Assembly: GCA_008360975.2 (NCBI GenBank)
Contig: CM039189.1
Span: 14,536,056 to 14,600,055, forward strand
Source of the DNA: Lichenostomus cassidix
Taxonomy: Eukaryota > Chordata > Aves > Passeriformes > Meliphagidae
DNA length: 64,000 nucleotides
Direction: 5' to 3'
Part shown: positions 49,601-63,400 of the stretch, one piece after another
How positions within the stretch are numbered: the first letter of the stretch is position 1
Layout of the letters: each line of letters opens with the position of its first letter
The notes under the pieces: model-generated
What the model saw: only the letters and a program-made list of their open reading frames with translations
Told to the model about the DNA's origin: nothing
The model's database searches: none
Made by a program: the position numbers and the translations under genes

Positions 49601-52600
49601 GTCTTCACCTCATCTCACCAAATGATAACATAAAAGGTTACGATGTGCAAAGCAAAAAGCCCAAGTTGTTAACTTCCTGAACTTGAAAATATTACATTCC
49701 TAAAATTATTGTAAGCACAACATACTTCACATCCTATACAGATGATGTGAATGGAAGATGGCATGCAAATATTTCACACTATAGTGGCATTAATATAATA
49801 AAAGCCTTATGTATGTATTCTGTGTGACAATGAAACCTGTACATTACTTGACTTGGTGTAATTCATATCAGTATTTCAGACGTACACTAGTGACACTAAA
49901 GAAAACTTCTGTTTGGGAGGAAATTATGAACAGTATCTTTCAATTTCCCTATGAATCCACAGCAGTGAAGAAACTGAAGCTACTGAATACAGACTGACAT
50001 TATCTTCTACTTCCCTCTGCTTTTCTAGATAGAAAACCTGTTCAAAATCAGCCCATAATGAACATATTTTTCTGCAATCTTGGTGTGGGCAAAGCTGGTG
50101 TGGAAGAGAGATCTGACCAGACCAGAAGTCCTGCTGATTTCACTACCATTACAACTTAGGGTGTTCACAAACCTTGTGGTGAGAAATTGAAAAAAAATTT
50201 ATAGAATAAAAATTGTTGGCATGACAGAATTTCTCTGTGGTCTCAACCAGATACTCAATCTAGTAGTACATGTTGTGGGAGCACAGAAGAAACTTACTCT
50301 GAAAGCTGACATCAGTCAGGCGCTTTGCTTCCCTCCAGGGCTGTGTTACAAGGACTATTCATAATGGGCCATACTAACTTCAGAAGGCTTGGGACTGCAA
50401 ATTTTTTGTGGGTCTTTTGTATTACAGCTGCTAGTGCTAATTTTATAGCTTAGAAAGCACAGAGAATGATACATTGTGCTTAAAAAACATGAAAAAGAGG
50501 AGCTCTCCCTTTTCCACACTTGAATACAACTGCAATATGTGCAAGTCTCAGAAAAATAAACCATCCTGAAAAGAACTTCTGCTCATTAAAGAAATAATAA
50601 CAAGCTCTTGTACAGACTTTTCTCCCTTCTCTTGCTTCTTGCTATATGCAGCTCCATGTCTCCGAACATCTTCCTCTGAACCTCTGATTCTTCCTTCTTG
50701 ATGATATTCTCCTTGCCTCAAACCTTCTCCAGAAGTGAGCCCAAGGCAGGCTGCAGAACTGAATAATACTGAACTAGATAAATATGGATTTGCATTGAAA
50801 TGTATGGCACTGGCCATTTCTGCTTTGCTCTTGCAAACATGACCATCAACTCCAACACTCAGTAAGCTCAACCCTTAACTGCACATTTCCTGAGTGGCCA
50901 AGAATCTTCTCTGCCTTGCATGATACTGCTGTAGATATTCAACAGCTGTGGCACTCTTTCCTCAGACCCCTTCAAGCCCAGTAGTTGAACCCTATAGATG
51001 TTCATACATGAATTCTACACAGAAGTGCAAAATCTTAAGATATGAAAATGTGGCATTCATTCCTAGTCGGCGTGTGGTAGGTGACCTGACAACCTTCTCG
51101 TTGCGCAGCACCAGGGAGAACTGGGATCTTCTGGCTGAGAGAAATTGAAGTGGAACAGGTGAAGACTGCAAGGGGAGGGTCCTGCTTTACTGGGAGGACT
51201 GCACTCAATTTATTGTGCAGTTACAAGAAAAGAGGATCAGAGTGGCTTGTAGGAAGAGCATAAAATTTGGAGAAAAGGGTTCAGAAAAATGAAGATGCTT
51301 CCTGAAGGAAGGTGAGCCCAAACTGAAGAGTTTAGATGAAGATCTGAATTTCTCCTACTTTAAGAGTATTTGGATGTTAGTTGTCTGTCTCATCATTGCT
51401 TTCCTGCCGCAAAATATACTGATGCCTCCTATAAAGTAGTTCAGCTGGGCCTTGCTAGAAGCAGATTCCCCAATGCATAGTTAAAGGCTGAAACAGCAAT
51501 ATTAAGAAACAGCACGAGGAGCTTGCAGGCGTGTCTCAACAGGGAATGGTACAGGGTCTTAGCAAGCTTGAATCCTGTGAAGGATTGTAGGAGGGCAAGC
51601 TGTTAGATGGTCAGGCACTGTACCAAGTTAACTCTGCTACACCCACTTTGACACTCAAGAAAAAAGGACTAATAGCTGAACAGGGGCTCTCAGTCATCCA
51701 AACGGGGGAGTGGTCTCCTCTACCAGACTGTCATTCTTTTTTTTCTGTTTGGTTTTGATGCCATTTAGCATTTAAACAGGCGGCATTTGAGCAGAATCAC
51801 TTTCTCCAAACACTGCACCTTATATATTGAGTACAAAAAAGTTATTTCAAGGGCTGTGTTGCTATGTGATTGCAGAAACAGCAGTGCAGGGAGAAATGTC
51901 ACCAATAAGAGCCTTTTGAAAATAGAAAACATTTAGCTGTTGTGAGATTACTTTTTCTGTTTTCATTGTTTAGAAACATATAAAACGACTGTAGTTCATA
52001 TCTGCACATTTGATAGGTTGTGTGACTCACACTGTGATTACACCAGAAATATCAAAGAGGGAAAATATACATAACCCATGGTTAGGATTAAATGGGAGTT
52101 GCAAATAATCAGTGTTTACAGCACATTTAACCTGGGTGTAGTACAGTTTGTTCAGATTTTATGTAAGTCTGAATATCCAGTGTTTTGTTTGGAGCAGTAA
52201 GTGCACCACTGACATGAGCAAGGACAGGACTTTCCTACTGAATGCCAAACAGAGTTTTGCTGAGTTCAAAAGTCTGGAAGTTCACAAAACAAGTAGTGTT
52301 TCTTGCCATAATTAAACTGCAAAAAGCTTTTGCTTAAAAAAAAGTTTTAATTACAATTGGCATTTCCAATCCCAGTGCTGGAGGCAGTTGTCTTACTGAA
52401 AATTGATGTCCTTTATGGCATTGGCAATAGACAAATCCAGTGGAAAAGCCCGTAAACAAGTTTCTAGGCAAATTTAATATTGGTTTAACCACTGGAGAAA
52501 GCATTTTGGTTGGTACCCTATTATTAAAAGAGGTTGGAAATGGATTCACACACTCTCCTCTGCTGAGTTAATTGTCATATGGTTGGCATCATAGGCAACA

Positions 52601-55600
52601 TCATTTTTCAGCAACATGGCCACCTCCAGCACTAAGCACATAAATGCCAATTGTATCTGAAAACCACTTTTCAGTTCTAGTACATAGAAAAACATTTTGC
52701 AGTTTATTTGTGATGAAAGACAATACTTTTTTTAAGAACAATAGAACTATTGGTCTGATCAAAAGAAATTAAGCTGGGAACTGTCTTTTAAACTCCATGT
52801 GAATTGTCAAATAGACTGATGAGCAATTATTGTTAGGTAAATTTTGGCACTATTTGAAGCCATGAACATTAGAAACTCACTCTGTGCCACACATCAAAGA
52901 ACCTGTGCCTGGGTAGGTCTTGCCAGCTCCAAAAGTACACACATGAATGCTGTGGCTCAACTGTGTGCTGCCCTGCTGCCCTCAGCTTCAGCCCCAGAGG
53001 TGGCTCCCAGCAGTGTCTGCATGTCAGCAACCATGGATGCCAGCTCTGAGTAAAACCATTTCCATAGCCCAAAGTCCTGAAAAAGGGCCTGAATAAAAGG
53101 TCTTGAACCTATGAATATGCTCAATATGCAGACAATATTAAAGAAAATGTTATTAGGACTTTTGCAGTATCCAGCTGTGGGATTTTAGGTGCTTACCAGA
53201 ATAAAGATGGGTGACAATTCTCATCTTATATTTATAATATTCCTCCCCATGCTAGAGATCTAATCAGGACAGAAATGAAGAAGATGTGATGCAATACATT
53301 AGATACATATGCAGCTGATACAACCTGACTGATTAGTTAGATGGGATGAAGATGTTTAGGGCTAGGAAGACTTTCCCCAGTGTTGTCTCCCATCCCCATG
53401 GGCTGCACTCTGTTGGAAAGCACTGAGGCACAGAGCTGGAGCTGCATTCAGTGTGGGACAGAGGCCAGTGTACACTGCAGGGGGACTAGCAAAGCCTTCA
53501 TAGCATCTCCACATGTTCCCCATTTCACTTTTGTATCTGGGGGCTGTTATTTGATCTTTGGCTATCAATTTAAAAAAATAGATTTTGAGGCAAATTATTT
53601 TTGTCTTTTATACTGACTACTGGGCCAAGGGTAGGTAATTGGGATGCTTTGGCCTCACCCACTGGGTGTAACAAAAACATGCAGTAAAAATATATGAACT
53701 CTTTTATATTTTAAACAAATTTGCTGACAAGGTGCTCTCACAAATTAAGAAGCAACATCTGTACTAATCATAATTCCTGAAGAGCACATTACCAGATGAG
53801 ACACACATGTAGGGTTTTATCCAATCTGGCAATGAAACTGATTGTACCTGACTTACCTGGCCAGTAAGGGCTGAGCAATCGGATAATGTGATGGATTAAC
53901 ATTTCCTAGAAGAGATTTGGCTAAATAAATGTGAATGGCAAAAACACAAAAGGCAAAGTGATCACTTCACAGACATGCTATGCCCTCTGAGACAAATGAA
54001 TAAATTACTCATAGCCCAGCTGTAATCTCACTACTGATCTTGGCTGTATTTGGACCAGTACAGCAGCCTAAAACTGACCTACTTTAGGAGAGAATCAGAG
54101 AGGTGAGGCCTTTTTGTCCTGCTACCAATCCCCTGGGACAACATTCTCCTCTTTTAGTGTTTTATGTATGTTTAAAAGAAGTGCAGTGCCTGGAGCCTAG
54201 CATACAGAAACAGTTCTATGGTAACACAGAGAAAGAAAAAACATACATAAGGAAGCTTCCAAGGATCAGTGTTAACTGCAATAAGGAAAAATATACAAAA
54301 ACCAGTTCAGGTTGTAACCTCAGCTGATGTAAACAGGTAATGTCATTGTCACTCCATCTCATAATTCACCAGACAACCTCTTTCACATCTTCTGATATTT
54401 TAAATGTCTTAATTTACACACTTCACATACTTTTTGGGATTGCTGCAAACACTGTAATTTCTGCCCAGATTTCCTACAGAGTGGCTAACCTGGATATGAA
54501 ATGACTCCTTGCTACAGGCATTGGAACTTCATTGTTCAAGTGAATTAAACTGGATTAAGCACAGACTGCAAATTGCTTGTGGGGGTGCTTCTCCTGCCAG
54601 GGGACTGCTCAACTGCAATGTGAGAGTTCTGGTACCTCTCCCTAGGCTCTTGGAGTCAATTTATATTGTTTGTTTCACCCTTGGAAAGACTCACAGATGG
54701 TCTGCATGATATCCCATACTGGTTGTATGATATATGGATAACTGGTCCATGATGAATACTGCCAATTTTGGGAGACCCTTGCAACACCCCTACTACACAG
54801 AGCAATTGCTGTTCATGAAACAACCTATGGTAAAATCTCTGAGGCACCTATTCTGCTCAGAAGGGGGATCTGCATGGTCTGCAGCCCCCTGACACTGCCA
54901 CGCTGCCTCTGGTACAGCACATGGAAGGCACTGAGTTTGTCATTTCTGTCTAGAATCAAAAGTGCCCACAAAGTCTGCCAAAAGAAAATGAAGAGTTGGC
55001 AAAGCTTGGGGAGAGTGGAAGTTTATATGAATCACATCTTTATTTGTGAGAAGTTTAAGGAAGAACATGATGTCAGGTTAAAACATGTTTGGAAAGGAAT
55101 GTAGCTTGCAGGACTAAACTTAAATTAATGTGTGCCTCTACAAAGCCTGCTGCAGTTCTTGGCGTCTGTGTCTGGAAAAGGGGAGTAAGGACAGTTCTAG
55201 AAATATAAAACCATAGATCAAATGCTGCCAACTAACATTGTGGTGCATGTATGGGAGAAATAAGAGAGATGAATATTCAGAATTCTAGAAAACATGTACT
55301 AACATTTTTACTGTGAATTTACACATTTCCTTCAAACTACATTCAGACTGCAAGATGCTTGTCCTTTTATTAATAAACTGTAATGATGCAAAAAAGAGTC
55401 ATCCTGTGAAATGCATTTTACTGCATTTTTCTGGAATTCCATAGCACTGGAAAACTCCTATAGTTGCTGTCTATCACCTTATCTACTGGTAACTAAGCAT
55501 ACTCGTTGCTGATTTATGGATTCCTTTTTTCAAAACAGTTGCAGAGAGAAAGAGAGAGGATGCTAGGGAAAGCTTCAGAGATAATTCTATAAGGAACTGA

Positions 55601-58600
55601 CAAAAAAAGAGGGAGGAAGAGCTTTCTCTTCATGAGAGATAATACAGTTTTCTGATTCAAATAAAGTTTTTTGTTCAAATATAAAAGAAAGCAACTCTCA
55701 GTATAACAGCATCACCTTACACATGTACAGAATAGTATGCATTTAGTTCTCTACAGCAAAAAGCAGCTGGGAAAGCTGGATGAAACAGTTGCTTTTCCCA
55801 TCTTCTATCAACAAATCACAAAGGAAAATCCAGGCCTAGTTACAAGATCCAAGCCTGCTTACCTTTTCTACAGAATAATATTTTATTAAGAAAAAGTTTG
55901 TGCTTGCTTCTTTCTTTTTTTTATTTTTTTTTAATTTTAAACCTGCAAAACTTTGAACAATTTGCATGGAGCTATGGGAGTGCCCCTTTCCTAAATTTGT
56001 CCACATTAAACTTTGAAAAGGCTGATGTGGGAACGATCCATAGAAAGAAGAGCCTGTGTTTCATTTTGCCCATAAATGGAGCTGGATGCATGGCACTGGA
56101 TTATGTGGAATGTGCATGGGATCCTGCTTACACAGCCTGTGCACCAACCCCAAATGTTTGCAAGCACAGTTGAAAGTGAGCTCTGCTCAGAGAGGATGTT
56201 TCTCTTCTGTATGTCATGCAACAGGAATGCCAATCACATTAGTAATTTTACATCACAGCACACTGGTATTGCATTAAAACTTCTCTGACATGGAGAACAG
56301 TGCTGGGATAAGATGATTTGCAGGATGCCTTTCAGAAAAGTACCATTTATTCTCTAGCCCCCTTTTTTTTTTTTTTTGTAGATAATATCACTGCACTTAT
56401 CGTGTGGTAGTAGCTGGATGGCACATTAATGAGAACACTCGTAATGCAGAAAACCTCATGTTGCTGAATACTGATATTAGTGGTCTGAAAGGATCTGTTC
56501 CCAGAAAATTATAGTCACCTTTCCACTTACAGAGATCAGTCTGTCTAATTTTTCAGGGACATGGGATTCAATTCTGACTGTGCTTAAACCAGCTCTGCCT
56601 GTCTGCCCTCAATTGTAGTTTATACCAATATTTCTGAAAGGCTCATTCCCTCTCACTTGCATTATAGTTCAGCACAGAAAGTGATTTAAACTTCTTCTGA
56701 TGTGATACAGATATAACTTAGCTGGTGTGGCAACATGGTCTGATGCATTTCTTATAGCTGCACTGTTTCTCCTAAGGCACGACATTTACAATAGCACCAC
56801 CTAAATAATTTGTTGTATTACTGTTCTAAAATGCCATCTGATTGGCACATACATGTTAAGATGCAGGTTTCATCCAGAGTCCTTATCTCTCTGTCTGCTT
56901 GATCAAGGAACTGGGACACTTGTGTGAGGGACCACTTCCACAGCAATGCTATCACATGAGCTGTGGAGGAAATAGTATTTTACTAAACAACCCATCACTG
57001 AACCCTCCTGTGTCCTGTTCGAGATCGCTGTGGAAATCACCAGTATGGATATTGCAAAGGAGGGTAACATAAAACTGAGGTTTGAGAACAGCTCTGAGCA
57101 ATCAAGTCCTTTTTCTCACTGCAGTTAAAACTGAATAGAGGATCATTCCAATCCTCCTTAAATTTCTGCACAGGTGTTACTATGCCTGGTTTACAGCTAC
57201 CCTGTCTTGCCCTCCTCGAGTGAACTATACCCTTTCCTGAAGTGCACCTGGGCTCACAGCAGTTGAACACACAAAACCTCCTGTGAAAATTCCCAGCAAA
57301 CAAACACTGTATGCAGTAATCCAGAAGGAATAAACTTAACAGTTACTGCTTGATATTTGAACATCATTTAAGGAGTGCCCAGAATTCATCTGTAAATGTA
57401 CATTGTTAATTTTGGGCCTGCTATTCATTAATTAGAGGCTTAGTGGCAAGTGCCATTGAGCTATCTGTGATGTTTAAGGTTACATCAAGTCCTTGTAAAT
57501 GGCTTGCTGATAACAAGATGCATCCATCTTCATTACTTGGCCACTCCTGTCTGAGTTTGCTCTGCTTCCTGTAAGGGCTGTGTCACTTGGAACTGAAGAA
57601 TTAAACTTTTATCCAAACCAGATTCTGCACTTTCACCTCTTTTTATTCCTTGAGTAGTTCCAATTTATTTTACTTAAATGACATTGGATTACCTAACATG
57701 GAGAGGAGCAGTACCTTAACCTAAAACAGTTGCCAGATCTTTAGTTCTGGGATAGAGTGTTGCAGTGGGTTAACATTTATAGAAACCATTACATTTATAT
57801 TTCATCTGATACTGGTCTCAGTGTAAAGAACTCATAAGGTTACAACTTAGATAGGATAAAAACCCAGAAAAACACAGGAAATTAATTTTAAATCTGAAGA
57901 ATAAATATCCCCTTTTTTTAGAGTTTACTTTTGCAATGTTATGCTCTCAAAATATATATCATGCAAGGCAACCATGATTCAAAAGAAATAGCATAAAGAC
58001 ATTTTCATGTAAATTCTCAGGCATACACGTGTCTATATGTGTTCATCCAGGGGAAGATCACTGCAGCTAGTTTTCCCCTGCTTTCTACTAAACATGTTCT
58101 ATTTTGAGCAATAATACTGCTGCCTGAGTCTAGGGAGGTGTAGTTGAACCTAATCATCAACTTCTTAAACTCACTGTTTTCCCTTAAAACTACAAGTATG
58201 AGAACTTGAAATAGAAAAGCAACCTCTTTTGGCAGATGGTCTTTTTAAGTAGCTGCTGCAAGATACATATAATGGTGCTTGGCATGGTTGTTTAACACAT
58301 TAGGGTGCTCACAGGTATAGCCTTTTGCTCTCATGAACCGTTTTAAGGATTTAAGTTCAATTTTAAGCATCACTGCTTGGGTTAGGAAATTGTAATCACA
58401 GTAGAAAGCAAGTTTTTGGGTGCTGATCTCAAACTGTGTGTGTATGTAGGAAGTGAGGAGAAAGAGAATGCTTGTTACGATCATAGCTCCAGGGAGGGTA
58501 CCAGAAAGCCCTTATGCCTTTGAGCTGGCTCACGTATCACAGACTGGCAGGTTTCACTGGGGAAAAGCCTTTTGGGATGTTACTGCTTGGTGTGCACACC

Positions 58601-59523
58601 TCCAGATGGTTCGGAAAGCCTGTATACCTGTCTCACACATAAGCCAGTGAAGGAAACACCAGCTGATACGAGGCAGGCAGATGTAGGGACACATCTAGGG
58701 CCAGTGCAGCACTGAATTTACTCGGCCAGGTTGGTGATGCAAAGAGTGCACCTTTGACTCTGCATATGCTGTACTGCTTGTGAAGATATCCATCCCCCAC
58801 CCTACCATCTAAGACACACAAAGGTACCAAATCGTGGTGAATAGCAACTTTCACATTTACAATCAAATTCCAGGAGGGCTAGTTGTACTCATGTATCATT
58901 CTTCCATTAGCCTGCATCTTCGTTAGATACTAAATGAGAAAATAAAACTGAGAGGGTGGGGAGAAAAGACAAAGCAGACATAAAGCTTACTTTGCGACAT
59001 TGAGACTCAAAGTTATCTACGTTATCCATGATTGAAACAGACAATCTTAAGCTAAGTATTTCTTAAATTTACCAGAAGGATGAGCTGGACACTTGAGGTA
59101 AGTGCTCTTTGAAGCTAATGTGCTACCATACAAAGAAAGCTTTTTTTCCCTTTGAAAAGATAAAGCTAATATTGTGGCAGCACAGGCTACAATGTTGCCA
59201 CTGAAATGGAGGTCAAAGCTGAAGGTTTTTTACTATCAGAAAGCTCGAAAGAGCTATCTTAATTATTTTTATTACTATTATTAAAAAAAAAATTCTGTTC
59301 TAGCATCCTAAGCTACTATACATGCAGGTCTCTGGATAGCAAATCGTTCATATCTACAGTTTTTATTATAAACCATTGCTTCAAAAAAAGCAGAGAAGAA
59401 AGAAAAAACATTGGGCATCTGTAAGTCAAGGCGATTTTAAAAAAGGTTAAAAGCTGTTCAGAAGGGCTACAGTATCCATAAAGGCAACTGAGATTATATT
59501 TAAAGAGTGACAGACAAAAAACA
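46691..59523. other. Non-coding DNA, no gene recognised
   Basis: The longest uninterrupted blank of the window. A moderately GC-rich part at about 46850-47150 and an open frame of about 118 codons on its minus strand show no domain. Homopolymers include T12 near 49013 and T15 at 56363-56377. The stretch at about 57380-57540 has TAATTA-type words and evenly mixed composition that could mark a conserved regulatory element, but this cannot be judged without alignment. Weak traces of an old dispersed repeat lie near 56570-56660. Confidence 0.65.
56363..56377 (+). repeat. Homopolymer T15
   Basis: A run of fifteen T follows a short C run in otherwise unique sequence. No adjoining retroposon is recognised. 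Confidence 0.95.
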
Positions 59524-59533
59524 ATAATTGAGA
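59524..59533 (+). repeat. Left copy of 10-bp direct repeat flanking the array
   Basis: ataattgaga here recurs exactly at 60409-60418, immediately on the far side of the tandem array. This has the form of a target-site duplication, or of the two ends of a recombination junction. Confidence 0.75.
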
Positions 59534-60408
59534 AAACTGCCAAACTCAAAAAGCTACAGGAGCAGCAATGTTAAAGCATTACCTCAATGGCCCTGGGAGG
59601 CCCTTTCCAGCCCCTAAATACCTTGTCTGGAGATCAAGGCTATTTAGATCTCTCAAACTTACACCTAGGCATAACCCTAACCATAGCACTAGTTATTAAC
59701 CCAAGATCAATACCTGGGTTCTAGTGCAAAGAAAGATGTAGGAGCAGCAAGGTTGGGGCTGCCAAGCTGTGATGATGTTGGAATGCCAATTCCAACCCCA
59801 GTGTGCCTGGAGCTGGAGACTCTTTAGATTCTTCAACCTTAACGCTAGGCCTAGATAATTATCAAACTTCAGTAAACTGGGTTATCAAACCAAGAAAGAT
59901 ATATAAGAAGAAATGTTGAGGTCCTGCTGGGATGGCCTTACAGGCCCTTTCCAGCCCAAATGTGCCTCGAGCTCAAGGCTCTTTAGGTCTCTCAACCCTA
60001 ACCCTAGGCAGAACCCTAACCCTAGTCCTAGTTAATTACCTGAGATCAGTACCTGGGTTCTCCAGCTCAAAAAAATACTGGAGCAGCAATGCTGGGGCCT
60101 TGCCAAGATGGCCTTGGCAGGCTCTTTCCAGTGCCAATGTGCCTGCAGCTCGAGGCTCTTTAGACCTCTCAACCCTAACCCTAGCCATAACCCTAACTCT
60201 AGCCCTAGTTAATTACCCAAGCACAATACCTGGGTATTTCAGCACAGAAAGGTGCAGGAGCAGCAATTTTGGGGCCCTGCTGTGATGGCCTTGGCAGGCC
60301 CATTCCAGCCCCAGTGTGCCTGGAGCTCCAGGCTCTTTAGATCTCTCAAGCCTAACCCTACCCCTAGTTAATTACCTTAGCCTAGTACCTCGGTTTTCCA
60401 CCTGAGAG
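59534..60408 (+). repeat. Tandem minisatellite/satellite array, unit about 177 bp, with telomere-like CCCTAA blocks
   Basis: The word agcagcaa (agaagaaa in the third unit) recurs at 59561, 59743, 59906, 60082 and 60259, giving periods of 182, 163, 176 and 177 bp. There are four full units, part of a fifth, and a short partial unit at the left edge. Each unit has the same order: agcagcaa, a 'gatggcctt.gcaggccctttccagcc' block, 'gtgcctggagct', 'aggctctttagatctctcaa', then one to four CCCTAA/CCCTAG hexamers, 'ctagttaattacc', and 'tacctgggtt'. Hexamers are richest in the third and fourth units (60000-60030 and 60171-60210). The second unit is the most decayed and shortest. The unit resembles no bird satellite whose sequence I can recall with confidence. 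The telomere-like hexamers are a sub-part of a longer unit and not an independent interstitial telomeric tract. Confidence 0.9.
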
Positions 60409-60418
60409 ATAATTGAGA
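60409..60418 (+). repeat. Right copy of 10-bp direct repeat flanking the array
   Basis: Exact copy of the word at 59524-59533. The next bases are also similar on both sides (aaac against taaaac), so the true duplication may be slightly longer with an indel. Confidence 0.75.
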
Positions 60419-63400
60419 TAAAACACTACTGTCTCAAAAATGGTTAGTCTGAGGAAATGCTGATATTAATGCAATGAAATGGAAAGCCTTACAGGTCAGT
60501 CATCAGATCAAAGACAGCTGATAATTTAAATAAATTTGCAACAATTATGTTTACTTTCAATGTTTACTAGGTTCTTTTAGTTTCTTCCATCATTGTTAAG
60601 TTAAATATTTCTGTAATAACTTGGGGAATATTGTGACTGTGTGTCTCCAACCACTAGCTGTCAGCTGTTGAGCCCTCTGTTCCCTGCATCTGTAATGTTA
60701 CAAGCCTTTATCCAGGAAAGAGTTATGATGTTTCAATCAAATACATTGTGAAGTTACAAAACCCATAACATGATATGGATAATGATTGCCTGGATACACT
60801 TATGAAATATATTTTAGTGCCTCCCAGGGAACAAAGATTGGACAAAAATATCACAAACATTAGTTTCTGCTGTTTGCCATTAATTGCATGAGTAATCATT
60901 ACATGAGATGAGTGTTGAATGTGAAGCCTGCTGTAAAAGTATAGAGTAAATAAAATGCACAGAAGTCCAAAACCACAAAATAGCTGGGTCAAAACATCAC
61001 CAAGGCCCTGAAATTCAAGCTTTAAAAGTATCCTGAGTGCTGACCTAGGCACAGGATCTCTTTTTAGCCCACATAAGTTTGGTATTGCAACCTATTGAGA
61101 AATTACTATTTGTATTTCAAACTGCCCTTTTTGCTGCTGAGACTTTTACCCAAGATTTACTAACTCTCAGAGGTTGTAATAATTATTGCTAAAGGGAATC
61201 ATGATAGCAAATGGTTTCATACCCAGCCAAAAAATTACAGCAAAGAGATGTATTTGTCTTTTCTGTCTGTGACTTAGGAGCTTTGTCAAATGTTGTGACA
61301 CCTATGGATTCCTGACAGATCCAACCAGTTTCTTAAAAACTGAGGGATATGACAAGCAGATTGCAGAGAAGAAAAATGCCCAAGCAGTAACTGAGAGGCC
61401 ATGTGAAAGTGATTCAAGGCTCGATGCAAGGCTAAAAGCTGTTTACCCCTCTCCTTCCTCACTGTTCCATGGCTGGTCATAGCCAGTAGCACAATGTGTC
61501 ACAACAGTTCCTGTGTAAGAAGCAAGGCAGCAAAACCAGCCTGGGAACACGCAGGCTAGAAAACATTTTATAATTAAAAACTCATTGAACTTGGCCATTC
61601 TCTGTTTGCAGAGGATTTATAAACTCATATTAAATCTCTCCTCACTTCTTTATTATATAGATGCAAACTAATTTTCATACAGGTAGTACTCTGCATGTTG
61701 CGGATTGCTCAGGACCTCTTTCCTGTCTTGTGATGGGCCAATTTGCAGCCTCCAGGGTGAGTTACTGGTGTCCTTGGTCACTTGGGATTTATTCTGCTCA
61801 CTCACTGAAGAGCTTTGCAAAACCTCTGGAATGGTCATTATTAGGAGAATAAAAAATGGTGAATAATAATTTGTCCACTTCCAATCAAAGAATTTTAGAG
61901 AAGTCATTGTAGAAAAATGGCCAGTGGTCTGCAAGGTGCTTGTGAGTGGTTATCATGAAGAGGTTCCTGGCTATCAGAGTAATTTGATGAAAAGACATCT
62001 ATGCATTAAATTCACCACCTGTGCTGGAAAAAATGTTTGCACATTTCTTTTTGTTTTATTTGTATCTGTTTGTGCTGGCTTTTCTCTGTTACCCATTGTG
62101 AAGGTGTTCAAGAGCTTGGCTGAAAGAAATTTCTTTTATATTAAAAAAAAAGGTGTTAAAATTACTTTCTGATCTTGCATGCTTTGTTTTATTTCAGCCT
62201 CTGGGGGTTTTCAAACAGGTGAGTTACCACCTACCAAAATCATAAGGAAATAAAAATGATACAGCAAAAGAAGTATGACACATGTTTCAAACAGAAGGGA
62301 CAAACTAAGAAAGAATTGCACTGGTCTGTAAATTATTTTTTAATTTGGGACCTATGACAACCTTGACAATGCCCCTTTATGTCTCTCTCTATTGACTCTA
62401 TTTAAATCATGCCATTTTTATTTACTGTTCATCTAGCAAATGAAGCCTGTCCCCAGCACTTCGTGTGCCAGGCTACAGAATTGCTGTAAGTCTCCCTGGA
62501 GTGGTGTTCAGCCACGGGTAAACTAGTCCTGCAATGAGATGTTTCCTATTCTCCCTTGAAGGTACAGAATGAAGGAACTCATTGCTTATGCTGCAGTTTT
62601 GATAACCTAACTGGCAGAACAGTTATTCAAATTTTTAGCTTCTAAATGCAGCAAGATCAACCTGGCCATCCACATAAATAATTTTGACATGATAAGTATG
62701 CGAGTGCGATGATAACTGATAAGTGAAGCAATTACCTTGCTTTTTTGGATTATATTAAATGAAGATTCTGATAGAGTAATGAAAAGAGACAAAGCAGACA
62801 AAAAGGCGGCTGTAGAGCTTTTGGGCACTGTGTTATCTCTATTATACCATATTGAAATAGAGAAGCTATCACCAATCATGCTTCCTATGTAACTTCTAGC
62901 TTCTAACAGTGAACAATGAATAAATTGTCACAAGACAGTAACTGATAAATTGGGATTGGCAGTGCTTTTTAAAAGTGTAAATAAACTTATCAGCCCACTC
63001 ACCCTCCCTGAAAGGCAGTACAGTTTGAAGAGGATTTTTTATTTTGGTATGTTGTAGCTTGCAAGGTCTCCTTTCATTTACCCACCTCAGTTGTCCTTTG
63101 TTTAGCCATACGTCTTAAGCAGCCACTTCAGCATAAGAGTTTACTCCAGCACTTGCATTCTTTTTGTGGTGTTCTACAGAACACTTTGCTTTTGTCCTTA
63201 TGTGTTTTTACTTTGCCTGTTATCCACCTCTCCTAATTCCCGTCATTCCAATTAGAAGCTGCTTTAATTATATGATTTTATGCTGGCTTTTATTGCATGC
63301 CGAGGCATACAAAGATATAAATAGCACCTCCAAGCAAAGGTGCCCAGATCTCAGTTTCTAAGAACAACTTTGCAGACATTGAGTACCTCATAGATTAATT

